Positions 37,901-47,900 of a stretch of 64,000 bases of DNA are shown piece after piece; the stretch's first letter is position 1; each line of letters starts with the position of its first letter. The translations under genes and the position numbers were made by a program. Source of the DNA: Phytoseiulus persimilis (taxonomy: Eukaryota; Arthropoda; Arachnida; Mesostigmata; Phytoseiidae); contig CM075102.1 in NCBI GenBank assembly GCA_037576195.1, positions 48,294,745 to 48,358,744 on the forward strand, given 5' to 3'. Under the pieces are notes generated by a model. It searched no databases, had not been told where the DNA came from, and saw nothing but the letters and a program-made list of their open reading frames with translations.

Positions 37901-38149
37901 GTCCTCGCATTTTTCGAACTTCGGTGGGTTCACTTGCTGGAGAAGATCCTTCTTGACGGTCTTCTTCGTGGTGCCCACCTCCACAGTGACGTCGTCTCCC
38001 TTCTGGCTTTCGATATTGCCCAACACGAAGCCGTCCTTCTCGTCGGGGACCCACACCATCTTCTTGCCATCATACGGCTTCGTCTGATCCTTACGTTTCT
38101 GTTCGAGAGAAACGTACAGGAACGGGGTCGGATCCGGATCTTCAGGCAT
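28937..38149 (-). CDS. Mhc: Muscle myosin heavy chain, complete
   Basis: This is the class II sarcomeric myosin heavy chain, the actin-activated ATPase motor and thick-filament rod. Fourteen coding exons join exactly in phase to 1,933 residues, the usual length: 38149-37823, 37611-37455, 37085-37058, 36830-36469, 36379-36276, 36199-35792, 35700-34934, 34776-34659, 34086-33950, 32781-32654, 32536-31608, 31474-31308, 31204-29638 and 29539-28937. Visible in order: an SH3-like N-terminus ([14 protein letters not shown]); the P-loop GESGAGKT (split AC|C before it); switch [10 protein letters not shown]; switch [11 protein letters not shown]; the actin-binding loop [12 protein letters not shown]; the SH1/SH2 helix [18 protein letters not shown]; the converter; the light-chain-binding neck; and a continuous heptad coiled coil from about residue 845. 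The tail ends [13 protein letters not shown]. Each variable region is encoded once; I saw no duplicated alternative exons. The ATG follows CTAACC, shortly after a probable 5' UTR acceptor at 38176. Confidence 0.97.
33028..33146 (-). CDS. Alternative first coding exon: putative myosin rod protein N-terminus
   Basis: The 1.17 kb intron between the myosin neck exons (33949-32782) holds an ATG-initiated open exon of 39 codons plus 2 bases, ending GACCCTCAGGA|GTTAGT. It encodes an acidic, proline-rich leader: [20 protein letters not shown], then [19 protein letters not shown]. Its phase-2 end matches the phase-2 entry of the exon at 32781, so splicing would give this leader, a Glu codon and VALVIIQRN of the neck, then the whole rod, without the motor. 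Established knowledge: Drosophila Mhc makes just such a product, myosin rod protein, from an internal promoter in the intron before exon 13, with a unique N-terminus. Position, phase and architecture agree here. A TATA-like TTTAAAATA lies about 70 bases upstream. Confidence 0.72.
33216..33224 (-). promoter_or_regulatory. Possible internal TATA box for the rod-protein transcript
   Basis: The minus strand reads CTTTAAAATACG, with TTTAAAATA 70-78 bases upstream of the ATG at 33146. That would place a start site about 40 bases before the ATG. It is the only TATA-like element between the ATG and the low-complexity repeat at 33430-33500. Confidence 0.4.
33428..33503. repeat. Degenerate GACN/ACCG tetranucleotide tract in a myosin intron
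   Basis: The stretch consists of imperfect GACC, GACA and GAACT units (for example GGACAGACCGACCGACA) inside the intron that carries the rod-protein exon. A similar tract (GACGGACCGACTGACGAG) lies at about 41180-41230. Confidence 0.6.
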
Positions 38150-38175
38150 GGTTAGACGAAGAGAATGAAGTTCAA
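38150..38175 (-). other. 5' UTR part of the first myosin coding exon
   Basis: On the minus strand the acceptor CATCTTCAG is followed by 26 untranslated bases and then the ATG. The preceding intron (39051-38176) connects to the non-coding exon at the TATA promoter. Confidence 0.55.
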
Positions 38176-39051
38176 CTGAAGATGTAGGTTGATGTTCTCG
38201 TCGGCAGTTAGCTTCCTGTGGAGGATAACTCAGCTAAAGATCGCGACTCAATCTGGAACACACTGGCGATCGCTTCGCCTCTCAGAAGCTCGGCTCAGGT
38301 TCCGCTTTGGCCTCTTCTACTCGATTTTTATGCAGCCTGACCCATCCAAATGTTTACTCCCATGTTTCGGCCTTTTAAACGTTTTTATCTTCTCAGAGCG
38401 TTACTTTCGCCGACGCCTGCTCGTTCCGCGAGACCCTGTCGAAGCTGCCAATCTTGGTCGATGATGGCGAGCAAAAAAAGAAGGTATTCCCCTGCTGGTG
38501 ACACATCGGAACGCGATCGCAACAATTCGAGCAAACGGTATTGAAGTTCCGGCTTTCCAAATACACGGAAAGCTTCCGACGCAACCAGAACGAAAGTTTC
38601 AGCTCACGCCACGACGGAGCTTTCTGAGAGCTCGGACAAGAGTATCGGATCGATTTGGGCGACGGAGCATCACGAAGAGGAAGAGAGCACAGACGACGTC
38701 AGAGCGCACGGGAATTATTCGACATCAACCACGCGCGTGTGATTTCCGAGTGCTGCCGCCTCGTCGCATTTTCAGCGGTCCGCAGGAATGAGGCGGAGCG
38801 AAACCTCGGAAAGTTGATTTCAAGTACATAGAGCGGCCAGGCGTATGCCTCGATCAATCTCTGAGCATTCCTCGGCGCGAGAATTCGTGGAGAGAAATTC
38901 CAGAACTTTGAAGACACTGCACTGGATCCCAACAAAATCTAGCGGTCGCGGGTTCACATGGGTTGTCATGTCGTTTCGGAAGATGGTTCTGAATTTGGCA
39001 GGACATCGAAGAACACAAATACAAAACCGGGACGCTTCATAGGGAACTTAC

Positions 39052-39109
39052 GCGTAGGGTAACTGCGAGGCCACTGTGCTGCGCAGAAACGTCGCTTGCT
39101 GCTTTTATA
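39052..39109 (-). promoter_or_regulatory. Myosin core promoter and non-coding first exon
   Basis: The minus strand reads TATAAAAG at 39109-39102. About 31-34 bases further lies CACAGTGG, a plausible initiator near 39075. A short exon then ends CCCTACGC|GTAAGT, with its last base at 39052. No other TATAAA lies upstream of the myosin ATG within 1 kb. The layout (TATA, short non-coding exon, intron, ATG exon) is standard for arthropod muscle genes. Confidence 0.65.
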
Positions 39110-40665
39110 CGGACCCAGGCTCTCGCGCCAAAGGTCCACCCTCGCAAAGCCCTTTTTGGATGGACGGGCATGCGTAGAGTTCGCGTTGCTTTCTCTCCTT
39201 TCAAGATTTCCGCTACCGACGACGGCAACAACAACGACAGCACCACTAACTGAGGCGGCTGCTATCTTCTTCACGATTCGTAGTCCTCAGTCGGAGTTTC
39301 GTTTTCGGTTCATGAGCTCCCAAATTCCCACCCCCAACTCGCTTTTGCTTCCCACAACTACTCAATTCGCCTGGCATGTAGTCTTCCGCCACCATTGGAC
39401 ACGAATCGTGGGGATAACGGGCGATTGAGCCCTGCGTCGCCCATATGGTAATTCCGGGATGCCGGATTCCGAATCGCGAACTTATCCCAGTGAAGGCGTG
39501 ACGAAAATCCGCTCGAAACGATCAAGCGTAGAAATACACGATTCGTGTCGGAGTTTTCCCCTCCTGATCAGTAACCTTTCACGCCGTCTCGTAAAAAAAG
39601 GATCAAATGCTGGGAACACATATTTCGAGATCAATTCCTCGAACCTCCTGAGCCTCATGTCATATCGGCGGAAGCTAGCAGTGGAAGCTCGCTTGCTTTG
39701 GCGGGCACCGTTCCTTGGTCTGTCGATATTTTGGTCTACGCACATCTCCGGGATGTTTATGACTTTGCCTTTTGGAGGGAACCAGCTGACAGGCTGGACT
39801 GCTCACGGTTCCCCTTCATTCCAAAAAGCCCGCTGCTTCTCCAAGTCGTTTCTGGAAAATATCATAGCGGGTGTCGCTGTTTTTGCTGACTGCGCGGACT
39901 CCCGTGTCGTGGTCTCGACAAGTTTTCGACCTCGAGGAGGGAACCGACACTTCAGAATGATCCCGAAACTCAGAACGAGCAGCGGAGGGAGAATTCGTGC
40001 TCCATTTCAGTTCCGCCCACTTCAGAGCTCGAGCGTCGACACTCATTCTGACTCAGACAGTCATCCTCCGCCTTGCAGGCCTTTCTGACGAAGCTTCCGA
40101 GAATTCGACCCGGATCGTGTGGGAACATTTATATTGCACTCAATGTCGCACCTATCGCACGTATCCTCCCTCCGCTGAGCCATGAGTGGAGCTTCCGAAC
40201 GAGAGCAGCGGCACAGCCAAAATTCTTTCTGGGCCAAGGATGATTTCTCTACTGGAGGGGGCCCGTTTGCCTACTTCAGAAATCTTCGAAAAAGCGACAA
40301 GAAATGCCCGGAACTTCAGCTTTGATCGGATGGACTCAGGAGCCCGCGGCTCCATCTGATAGAAACAGTCTCCTGGTTGGGAGTTCATAATCTTGAATGG
40401 AACTCCTCTCACGTAACGTCATCGCGGAATTTCGCAAGCCCTCTGGCAAATGGAAACGTAACCATGCGACAGAAACTCGATCTCCATTTCTCTCACTTGC
40501 TTCGATAGCTCATGACTAGTTCGTTAAGCTGACAGCAGCACAACAGGTGCGAATAAGTCGTCGTTCGCTGTTAGGTCCGTCACATTCTTCCAGTGACATC
40601 AGCGGGGGAATCCCCGCCATTGAGAAGAAGACAAGTCTGCTCCGAGCTCTCGTCTCACATAATAG
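39110..40665. other. Intergenic, between the myosin promoter and the 40.7 kb gene
   Basis: I see no supported gene. Muscle enhancers of the myosin gene and the 5' part of the plus-strand gene at 40.7-41.2 kb may be here. A 209-codon plus frame at 39459-40088 has no ATG-to-stop plausibility beyond chance and no domain. Confidence 0.4.
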
Positions 40666-41198
40666 GTCTCGTTGTCAGAGAGAGATGTTTCACAAGACCG
40701 CATCGGGCGGACGGGTGAACCTGCCAAGCATTCAAACCAACAGGTGGCCGCAGAACCAACAGGTTGCCCTGCCAACAGTACTCGATGTCTCTGAATAACT
40801 GACAGATCGAGATCAAACCGGAGCTCCCGTTCGACTTCGGCATCCTCGATTTTGATGTGTTCAACCTTCGAGCTTTCCTATCGAAACAGCTGACGCTGCT
40901 CCCCGGAGCTGAGCGATGTAAGTCGCTACTTCTGAGAGGGCAGGATATTTTCCTCTTTTCGACCTAGTGCTTTGTGCTACTCTGTTTAGATATGCGCTCG
41001 CTGGATAATGAATCGGTTTTCGAGGAACTGCCTATACGACCTCCGGTATTGAAGCGACTTCGAGTTTCGACGAGCTACTTGGGGCGAGCGATGTTCGAGC
41101 CCAACAGACGACTGGCTCAATATTTCCTGGTTATTTTGACTGGCTCTGCAGGCTTGTTGGAACCGAACGAACGCTCGGACGGACCGACTGACGAGTAG
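40666..41198 (+). CDS. Unidentified protein, C-terminal exons (partial gene)
   Basis: Exon 40806-40917 lies between an ACTGACAG acceptor and an excellent donor (GAGCGAT|GTAAGT). It encodes IEIKPELPFDFGILDFDVFN and then LRAFLSKQLTLLPGAER. The next exon (40990 on) follows CTGTTTAG. It joins in phase (Y-MRSLDNESVFEELPIRPP) and runs to a TAG at 41196, unless it splices earlier. An upstream exon 40666-40743 (26 codons, phase 0 at both ends, donor CAACAG|GTGGCC) fits but is less certain. I do not recognise the family, and the start codon was not found. Confidence 0.45.
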
Positions 41199-44100
41199 AC
41201 GCCCGGTCGAGCGGACAGACGAGCGAGCAAAGCCACCCGAGAAGCCGGTAGCGCTTGCCGATGCTGGAATGCGCTACACAAAACCCAAGGAGAGGAAAAG
41301 ATCGACGGAACTCTGGAAACGAAACTAACATAGCCGGCTGAGCTCTTTCTGAGCGAACACACACTCACAAAACCCTCAGACACTTTCCCACAAAACTCAA
41401 ACACAGTCATATAGAGGGAAGGAAACCGGCGAAACTCTCACGACCGCCACCAATTCAATGACTCATCCGAGATCAGTGCGGTCAATTTCGGCAGAGTATT
41501 CTTCAAAATTTTTTCCTCCCCTCGATGGCCTCTGAACGGTCTTCGACCGTCAGTCAACCAGGTGACGCCGTTTCTTCATTCTTGCCTTTTCCTGACGCCC
41601 GTCCCCACGGTCATCCAACAGTTTTGGAAGTTCAGGAAATGTGTTAATTGGGTCTTCGATTATGGTGCCGCCGACGACGGGGCAAATATTACCGGCTGAC
41701 GGCGTGGAAATCGAGTTGAAGCAGCCTCCGTTCTCCCGGCTTGCTCCCACAGAGCGAGAATTGCGCCCGAAAAACTCGGAGAACCAACGCGGGAGAAGCA
41801 AGATGCTTCGTGTTTCGCGAGTTAGTTATCAGCTGTCGACCGCCTTCCATCTGAGGCTTCTGCGGGATTCCTAGCCACCCGCTCCTCAGAGCTCTAGCTC
41901 CCGGAAATGCTTCGATGAGTGGCATAATCCCACTTTCCAATTTTATCAGATTGTCCCCACTGACCAACCCGGTCAACACGCTGATCGAACGTCGTTCGTG
42001 AGACGCTCTCGAGAGACTTGAATGGAATCTCGCCCTCGATACACTCCGAGATGACCTCGGCTCGAGAGCGACCATACGGAAATCTTCAAAACTGCTTAGT
42101 CCACTCCGACTGGGATTTAGCTCCAAGCAACGAGTGCCGCTCGAGGTGTGCGACGGAGAATGTGGCAGATGAAGCGTGAACCGATTCTCTGGCTTCCTTG
42201 TCGAGGACGAGCCAGCCAGGTTCGCTGGGAGTACAGGATGAGGGAAGTCGAGGACTGGAAATACCGCTCTGCTGAGATTGTCTCCGCTTTGAAGATCAGT
42301 TCACGAGCAATGCGGGTCGGAAGCCTTTGCCGATGACAAACGGCTTTTACGACGTGTTTGCATGGCTCGCTGTTCGGTTTTCAGCGCTGATCGGTGTCGA
42401 CAGCGACTGCCCAGCGAGTCGAGCGATTTCACACTCGAGAGGCGTCACTGATTCCTTTTGGTCGGTCATCATATTTCATAGCTCGTGGGGTGGACACCAG
42501 GATTATTTCCCGGAAATTCGGTCGTCGTATCAGATTCAGGGGGAAGCCTTCTATCGCTCGCGGTGTTTTCGCTCGTGCGCACTCGGTTTTATGAGGTTTC
42601 TCGGAGCATGGCCGAAACAAGTGTGCTGTGCTCGTTCAATTCATGGTGGAGTTGAGTTTCCTGAAGCTATTGCTGGAGGGCTGATACACAGATTGCATCA
42701 GGATCGGTTGTCCAGCGTTGGCGGAGACGAACCGGATTCGCGTCCCACACACGTAGGAAGTGAAATCTTGTGCTTTCAAGGATCTTGATCCGAAGAGGGA
42801 GCTCTTTTTTTGAGAATTCGAATTCGTAAGTAAAATTCGTCTGCACCCAGCTTTTTTGATTTGTTCAAGGAATTTCATCGATTCGCGCTGAGTGGATACA
42901 AGGAGAAACCTTTTCGAAAGACGAATGGATATTCAGATTCCTGACCAAGTCTGATATGAGCTCGAACGATCTCCTTCAGATAGCTCCAACCTTCGCGACA
43001 GGAACACACGTCCTACAATCACGAGCGATCTTCGCCCCTAAGGATGGCCGACTCGTTTCGAACCCACCGGAGCCATTGTCACATCCGGACCACGCTGTGT
43101 ACCTATTCGCTTCTCCAGGGTTTCCGTCATTCTCCATGCATCCGTGACTTCCTTCCGTTTCGGAACGGGATCGCAGCATCACCCATTCATGAGTCAATCG
43201 AACAATGAGGGTCACTGAGTGTGGACGCTGCGATGAGACTTCAAGCATTCGAGATAGCATGTGCCCCTGAGAGTCGTTCAGTCGTATCGTGACGGTTATC
43301 CAGCGGGAACCGTTTACATTCCCGTTGAAGCTTCCATCGACCGAAGGTTGGCTCCCGTTGATTACTACCTAGGAAATGACAGAGTATTTGACGCTCAACT
43401 CTACAAGACCTCCTTTAGACACTCACTGGGTCGCTCGGGACGAATGATTTCTCGCCTTAAAAATGTCAGGTGACGAAGACAGGCGAACGCGAATGTTTAC
43501 CCCGGGCAAACTCTACGACGCCTTCGGAGATCGTATATCAATGGTTCGCCCTCTCTGAAATCCGGGAGTATTCCTCCGTCTCCATTCTTGGACGAAATTC
43601 CCTGCCGTGGAGCTTTTCTGACGTCCATGTTACTAGATGACACTTTTTCAGGGCTCTCATTTCACCCGAGATTTGCATGCGTGATTGAGTTTGGAAGCGC
43701 CAGCCGGTCAGAAAGTCATGCCATGCAAGCATTTCCTGGCTCTAGCGGCGAACGCGTGCCAGGCTGTGTTGAATGTTCGGCCCAATCGCCGAGGTTGCGT
43801 GGTCAGCTCAGTGTCGAAGGTTTCGATGCGCGTCGCTGCGATGTCGGTGTTACCAAGCGTCGCTGAGTTTCTGAAGAGTCAAGGCTCTGAATCTTCGATT
43901 CCCCTTGTGTTTCTCATCACGGGAGCGTTCCTCGTCGCACGAAACCGCTATCTTCTGGGTTGAGGAACAACAACTCAGGAAGGCCGAAATTACTGTTTTC
44001 CCGGTCGGAACCGCGGTTCTGGGATTTCTCACTCTGAACGAATCTCACCGAGGCAGTGGCTTAACCAGGGGAAGGAGCTGAGCACGCTCAGGCCTCCCCC

Positions 44101-44956
44101 CAGAACTTCTGACTTCGAACCATCTCAGGCGAGCTTTCGGAACAAATTTTTCAACTCTAGCTTTTAGGAGCCGAGCACGACGTGACGTTCCCGAATCAAA
44201 CGAGGAACGGAATCCTCGACGCCTCGCGTCTCAGCTTTTCACTCGTAGGTGAGCTCTATTGTTGTTGTTGACAGCCATGATGATCATTCGATAAATAGAT
44301 AGATAACAAGCTTCACTCGATGCCATTGTATCCTACCGTTCTCGTCAGACCCCATAAATGGATGGATTCGATAGAGTCCCCAAAAATGGTTGGGAGAAAG
44401 GCAGAGGAAAGGCTTATTCGGGGTCATACGGCATGCATGGAAGGTAGATAGACGGGGAACCCCCTCTCCACCCCCACCCGGGGGAAGTCGTGGCTACGCT
44501 GGTACACCGGCGGTGAGGTCGGACTTCCGGCTGTCGTGGAACGTCTCCGAACAGGGTAACGTTTGAAAACTCCGCAGAGGGTCGAGCGCGGCACCGCTTT
44601 CCTGAGTTCAAATTTGCGAGATATGAGGCACACCTCTTTACATCGGATCGAACGCCGCAATGATTGCGGCGGACAACTTTGATACAATAGTGCGGAGCTT
44701 CCGTCCGGATGCGTTGTGAGCGCTCATCCCGAGTGAACAAGCACATGGAACCGCCCTTCTCTCTATCCATCCTTCTTTGCAGAAGCCCTTCCCCACGACT
44801 GGCGTACCCTTGCCGTCCTCTTCGCGCAGCAAACTTGTTGGATCACGTTCTCACGCGTCTCCCGCCAAAAGCTGGAGGGTTGTCATTACATTTCAGTGTG
44901 TCCTGGACCAATCGGTGACTTAGCTCCTCAGGAACACTGCGAATTGTTTCTCGGGA
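41199..44956. other. Long region without a supported gene
   Basis: Open frames such as 42327-42788 (153 codons, plus), 42866-43147 and 43261-43473 contain protein-like text, but they lack start context, splice sites in phase or any domain. The last part (from about 44.4 kb) should include the promoter of the GRD-like receptor gene. Confidence 0.4.
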
Positions 44957-47900
44957 ATGTGGCAAAAGACTTGGATGATGACCGTGGTGTTCGTATGCCT
45001 GATGCTACACCTCGTCCGAGGGTAAGCCGTTCGGGATGACTCTTCGATAAGTTCAGAGAAGCCCCTCGATGCTCCCTCCTCGAGGGTTGAGGCTCCATTT
45101 GTCGTGTTTCATACCCTGTAGATCCTCCTCGCAATGTGAGAGGTGCGGCCTCGTAGATGTCTTGACTCTGTCAAGCCGAAAGGTTGGAACATGTGTCGAG
45201 ATAGTACTTCGATGCGAGGAGGAATGGGTTCTACATTAACAGAAGGCGAACGGCCGGAGAGAACGGAGGGATGCTAGAGGCGACCGGACTCGGCTCTTCC
45301 ACCCAATCCAAGTCGCCAACCTTGAACGCCCAAACATCAAGCTCGAACAACACGTTTTCCATTCTCTTGGGGGGGAAACCCCGCGGGCGCTTCTGGACTT
45401 GGGCTTGAACCTCGGAGCTCACATCTAAACCCACGAAGAAGCTCAGCGGATATCCCTTTATGATGGTTATTTCGCTTGCGGGCCCCAGTGTCGTTGCAAG
45501 AATCGAGATTTCCCGCTCCGAGAACTGGCTCTCAAATCTGATTGCGGTGTTATGTAGCTGTCTCTCTCATTGGAGGAATAGTTTAACGCACGTCAGAAAT
45601 TGCTTCCCGAGCAAATTTTGCGGAAAACACGGCAGAGCGTTTCCCTCTCTCGGTCTGATTAACAGAAGAACAGCCTCCTGGGGAGTCAGGCCGAGGAAGG
45701 GGCGTTTGATTCGATACAGTCGATCGCCCAGGTGGTGTTACTCGGCCCGCGGGGGGCAAATATCCATTCCGTGCTGACCACTCTTTTGGGGCAGCGGATT
45801 CGTTGAGGATTCCCGCAAGGATTCGTGTAAGCTCCGCTCCGTATTGGATGGTCACCCGCGGGAGGATTCGATTAAGAATGGTTCTGAGACCACAGCCAAG
45901 TAATCCAGGCGACAGTCTAAATTGGAGACCTTTGTCTGTACGCTGCTTTCATTTTTGGATTTGAGGGAACCGTATCTGAGACTCGAGGCGCACCATAGCC
46001 TCAGACCCACGTACGGGACCGGGGTCGGAATCGCTCAGAATCTTCTCTTCTTGTGGACAAAATTTGAAAAGTTCCTGTCGATGGTCGCAGCCCATTCATC
46101 GTTGGTTTTGCGTCAGCTGCCGTGGAACACATCTAACTGCTCTGCTTCTTTCTACACACGACGTCGAACGCTTATTGTCAAGGGAATGTTTTCCACCCAA
46201 GTCCAGTGTTTTGGCGAACGATTCGAATCAGGTCCAGGACTATGCGCGAAGGCTCTCCAAGGCTCGCCGTTCAGCTTTTTCGACCATGTTCTTGGCCAGA
46301 AATGAACGACGGAACCAGGGGATGCATGGAGAGTGAATTAGAACTTTTTCCGTCCCGAATGTCTTCCGAGCCTCTTGGTCGACGTATCCACCGATTCCTT
46401 CTGCGTATGATCCTGCCGAATTGAGGTGAAGTCGACGTGTATGCCGAGCGCAGTGGAACTCACTAATTTGTTCCTCGTCAAGCGTGTCAGCCGTGTGACA
46501 CTTGGCTCGCGTGTTTATGCAATAGCGCCAGCATGCAATGCAAGCGGAATCGCTCACAGGGACACCTTTGGGCTCACTAAAAACACATTTAATTGAGGTC
46601 CTGTGGTTGTGGTAATGAGTCGCAGTCCTGGGGCTCCGTGGTGGTCTCTGCGGGGAGATCCGACCGAATCCCGCGAACCGAGCGTTCCTGTTCCCGACGA
46701 CAGATCAGCGAATGATCTTGCCGCTTCTTCGGAGAACCCGTTCGGCAGGCTTCACACATGAGTGCACCGCAGCAACCCGGCATGTTTGGATACGTTACCA
46801 GAGCATCAGGATCCGTGCATCATTAACTCTTGCCAGTAAGCTCCTGCGGGACGAGAGTCCAGCTCAAAAATGGAAACACAACTTTTCGTCGGAGTGACCT
46901 CCGTTACAGGAACGTGACAACCGATACTTAATAAGGCTTACCGCTCTCGGCAAGAACAACAAGAGTCTGCAACGTTGCTCTTTATCCTCATGTCACGACA
47001 AGGATACATGACGTGGCCACAGTCATTCCCTCCACTTCGTTTCTGTCGATGCTCCCGAGAAATTTCGCTTAGAGTTTCCCTTCTCTCGTTTTTCTCGCGT
47101 CCTTTCCTTGACCAATGCGTCGGAGCTCTCGTCGGATGCGGAAACGCTCCGAGTCGGTCCTCATCGCCATACCGGGGGATCGGAGTTGCATCCGAGATCT
47201 CACCGCTGTCAAGCACGCTACGTTCCATTTGCAGGAGAGTTGATTACAACAAAACGAAACGTCCGCTGAAATCGTTCGTGAGACCTACAGTCCGCGCCTC
47301 AGATGTCAGCCGTAACGTTAGCTTACTCTTAGAGAGCCTTTTGGACGCATACGACCGCCAGCACAGGCCGAACAACTTGGGTGGCCCAACAGTTGTTAGA
47401 GTACATATGCTCATACGGAGCATGGGGCCCATCAGCGAATTAGACATGGTCAGTATTCAGTCGAAACCACTTCCGATTCATTCACTATTGAGTTTCATGC
47501 TGCGGGTAGTTTACTCGACATCACATCTCAACCCGGGAGAGATAGCTCCAGATCGCTCGGAATAGGGGAGTCGAATTTCCCGATCGCTGTTCTCTCTCTC
47601 AAGTGCGTCAATTCCTGGGAGCGAAACTTTTCCTGCAGCCGTATCGGTGCGGAAATTCCAAAGAGATTGGAATATTTGTGGGCAATAGGACTCCCGCAAG
47701 AATGCGGGTCCGAGGGGAGGCGATGTAACGCGAGCTAGCAGAGTTCGAGTGCGATGAAGGATTGTCCAAGCTATAGTTCAATTTCCAGGAGTACTCGATG
47801 GATTGCTATTTTCGCCAAAAGTGGAAAGATGAGCGATTGCGGTTCCGTCGATTCGCCACACAGACCATGAAAGAGGTGTCGAACATCTCGCTCTCAATAA

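Noticed and set aside
42327..42788. 153-codon plus frame (MTNGFYDVF...)
   Set aside because: It has no domain, no splice context and irregular composition. Its length is within chance for 64 kb in six frames.
44939..45021. Acidic reading of the receptor's first exon (EHCELFLGN...)
   Set aside because: The alternative frame gives a signal peptide and the correct phase into the ligand-domain exon, so the acidic reading is not needed.
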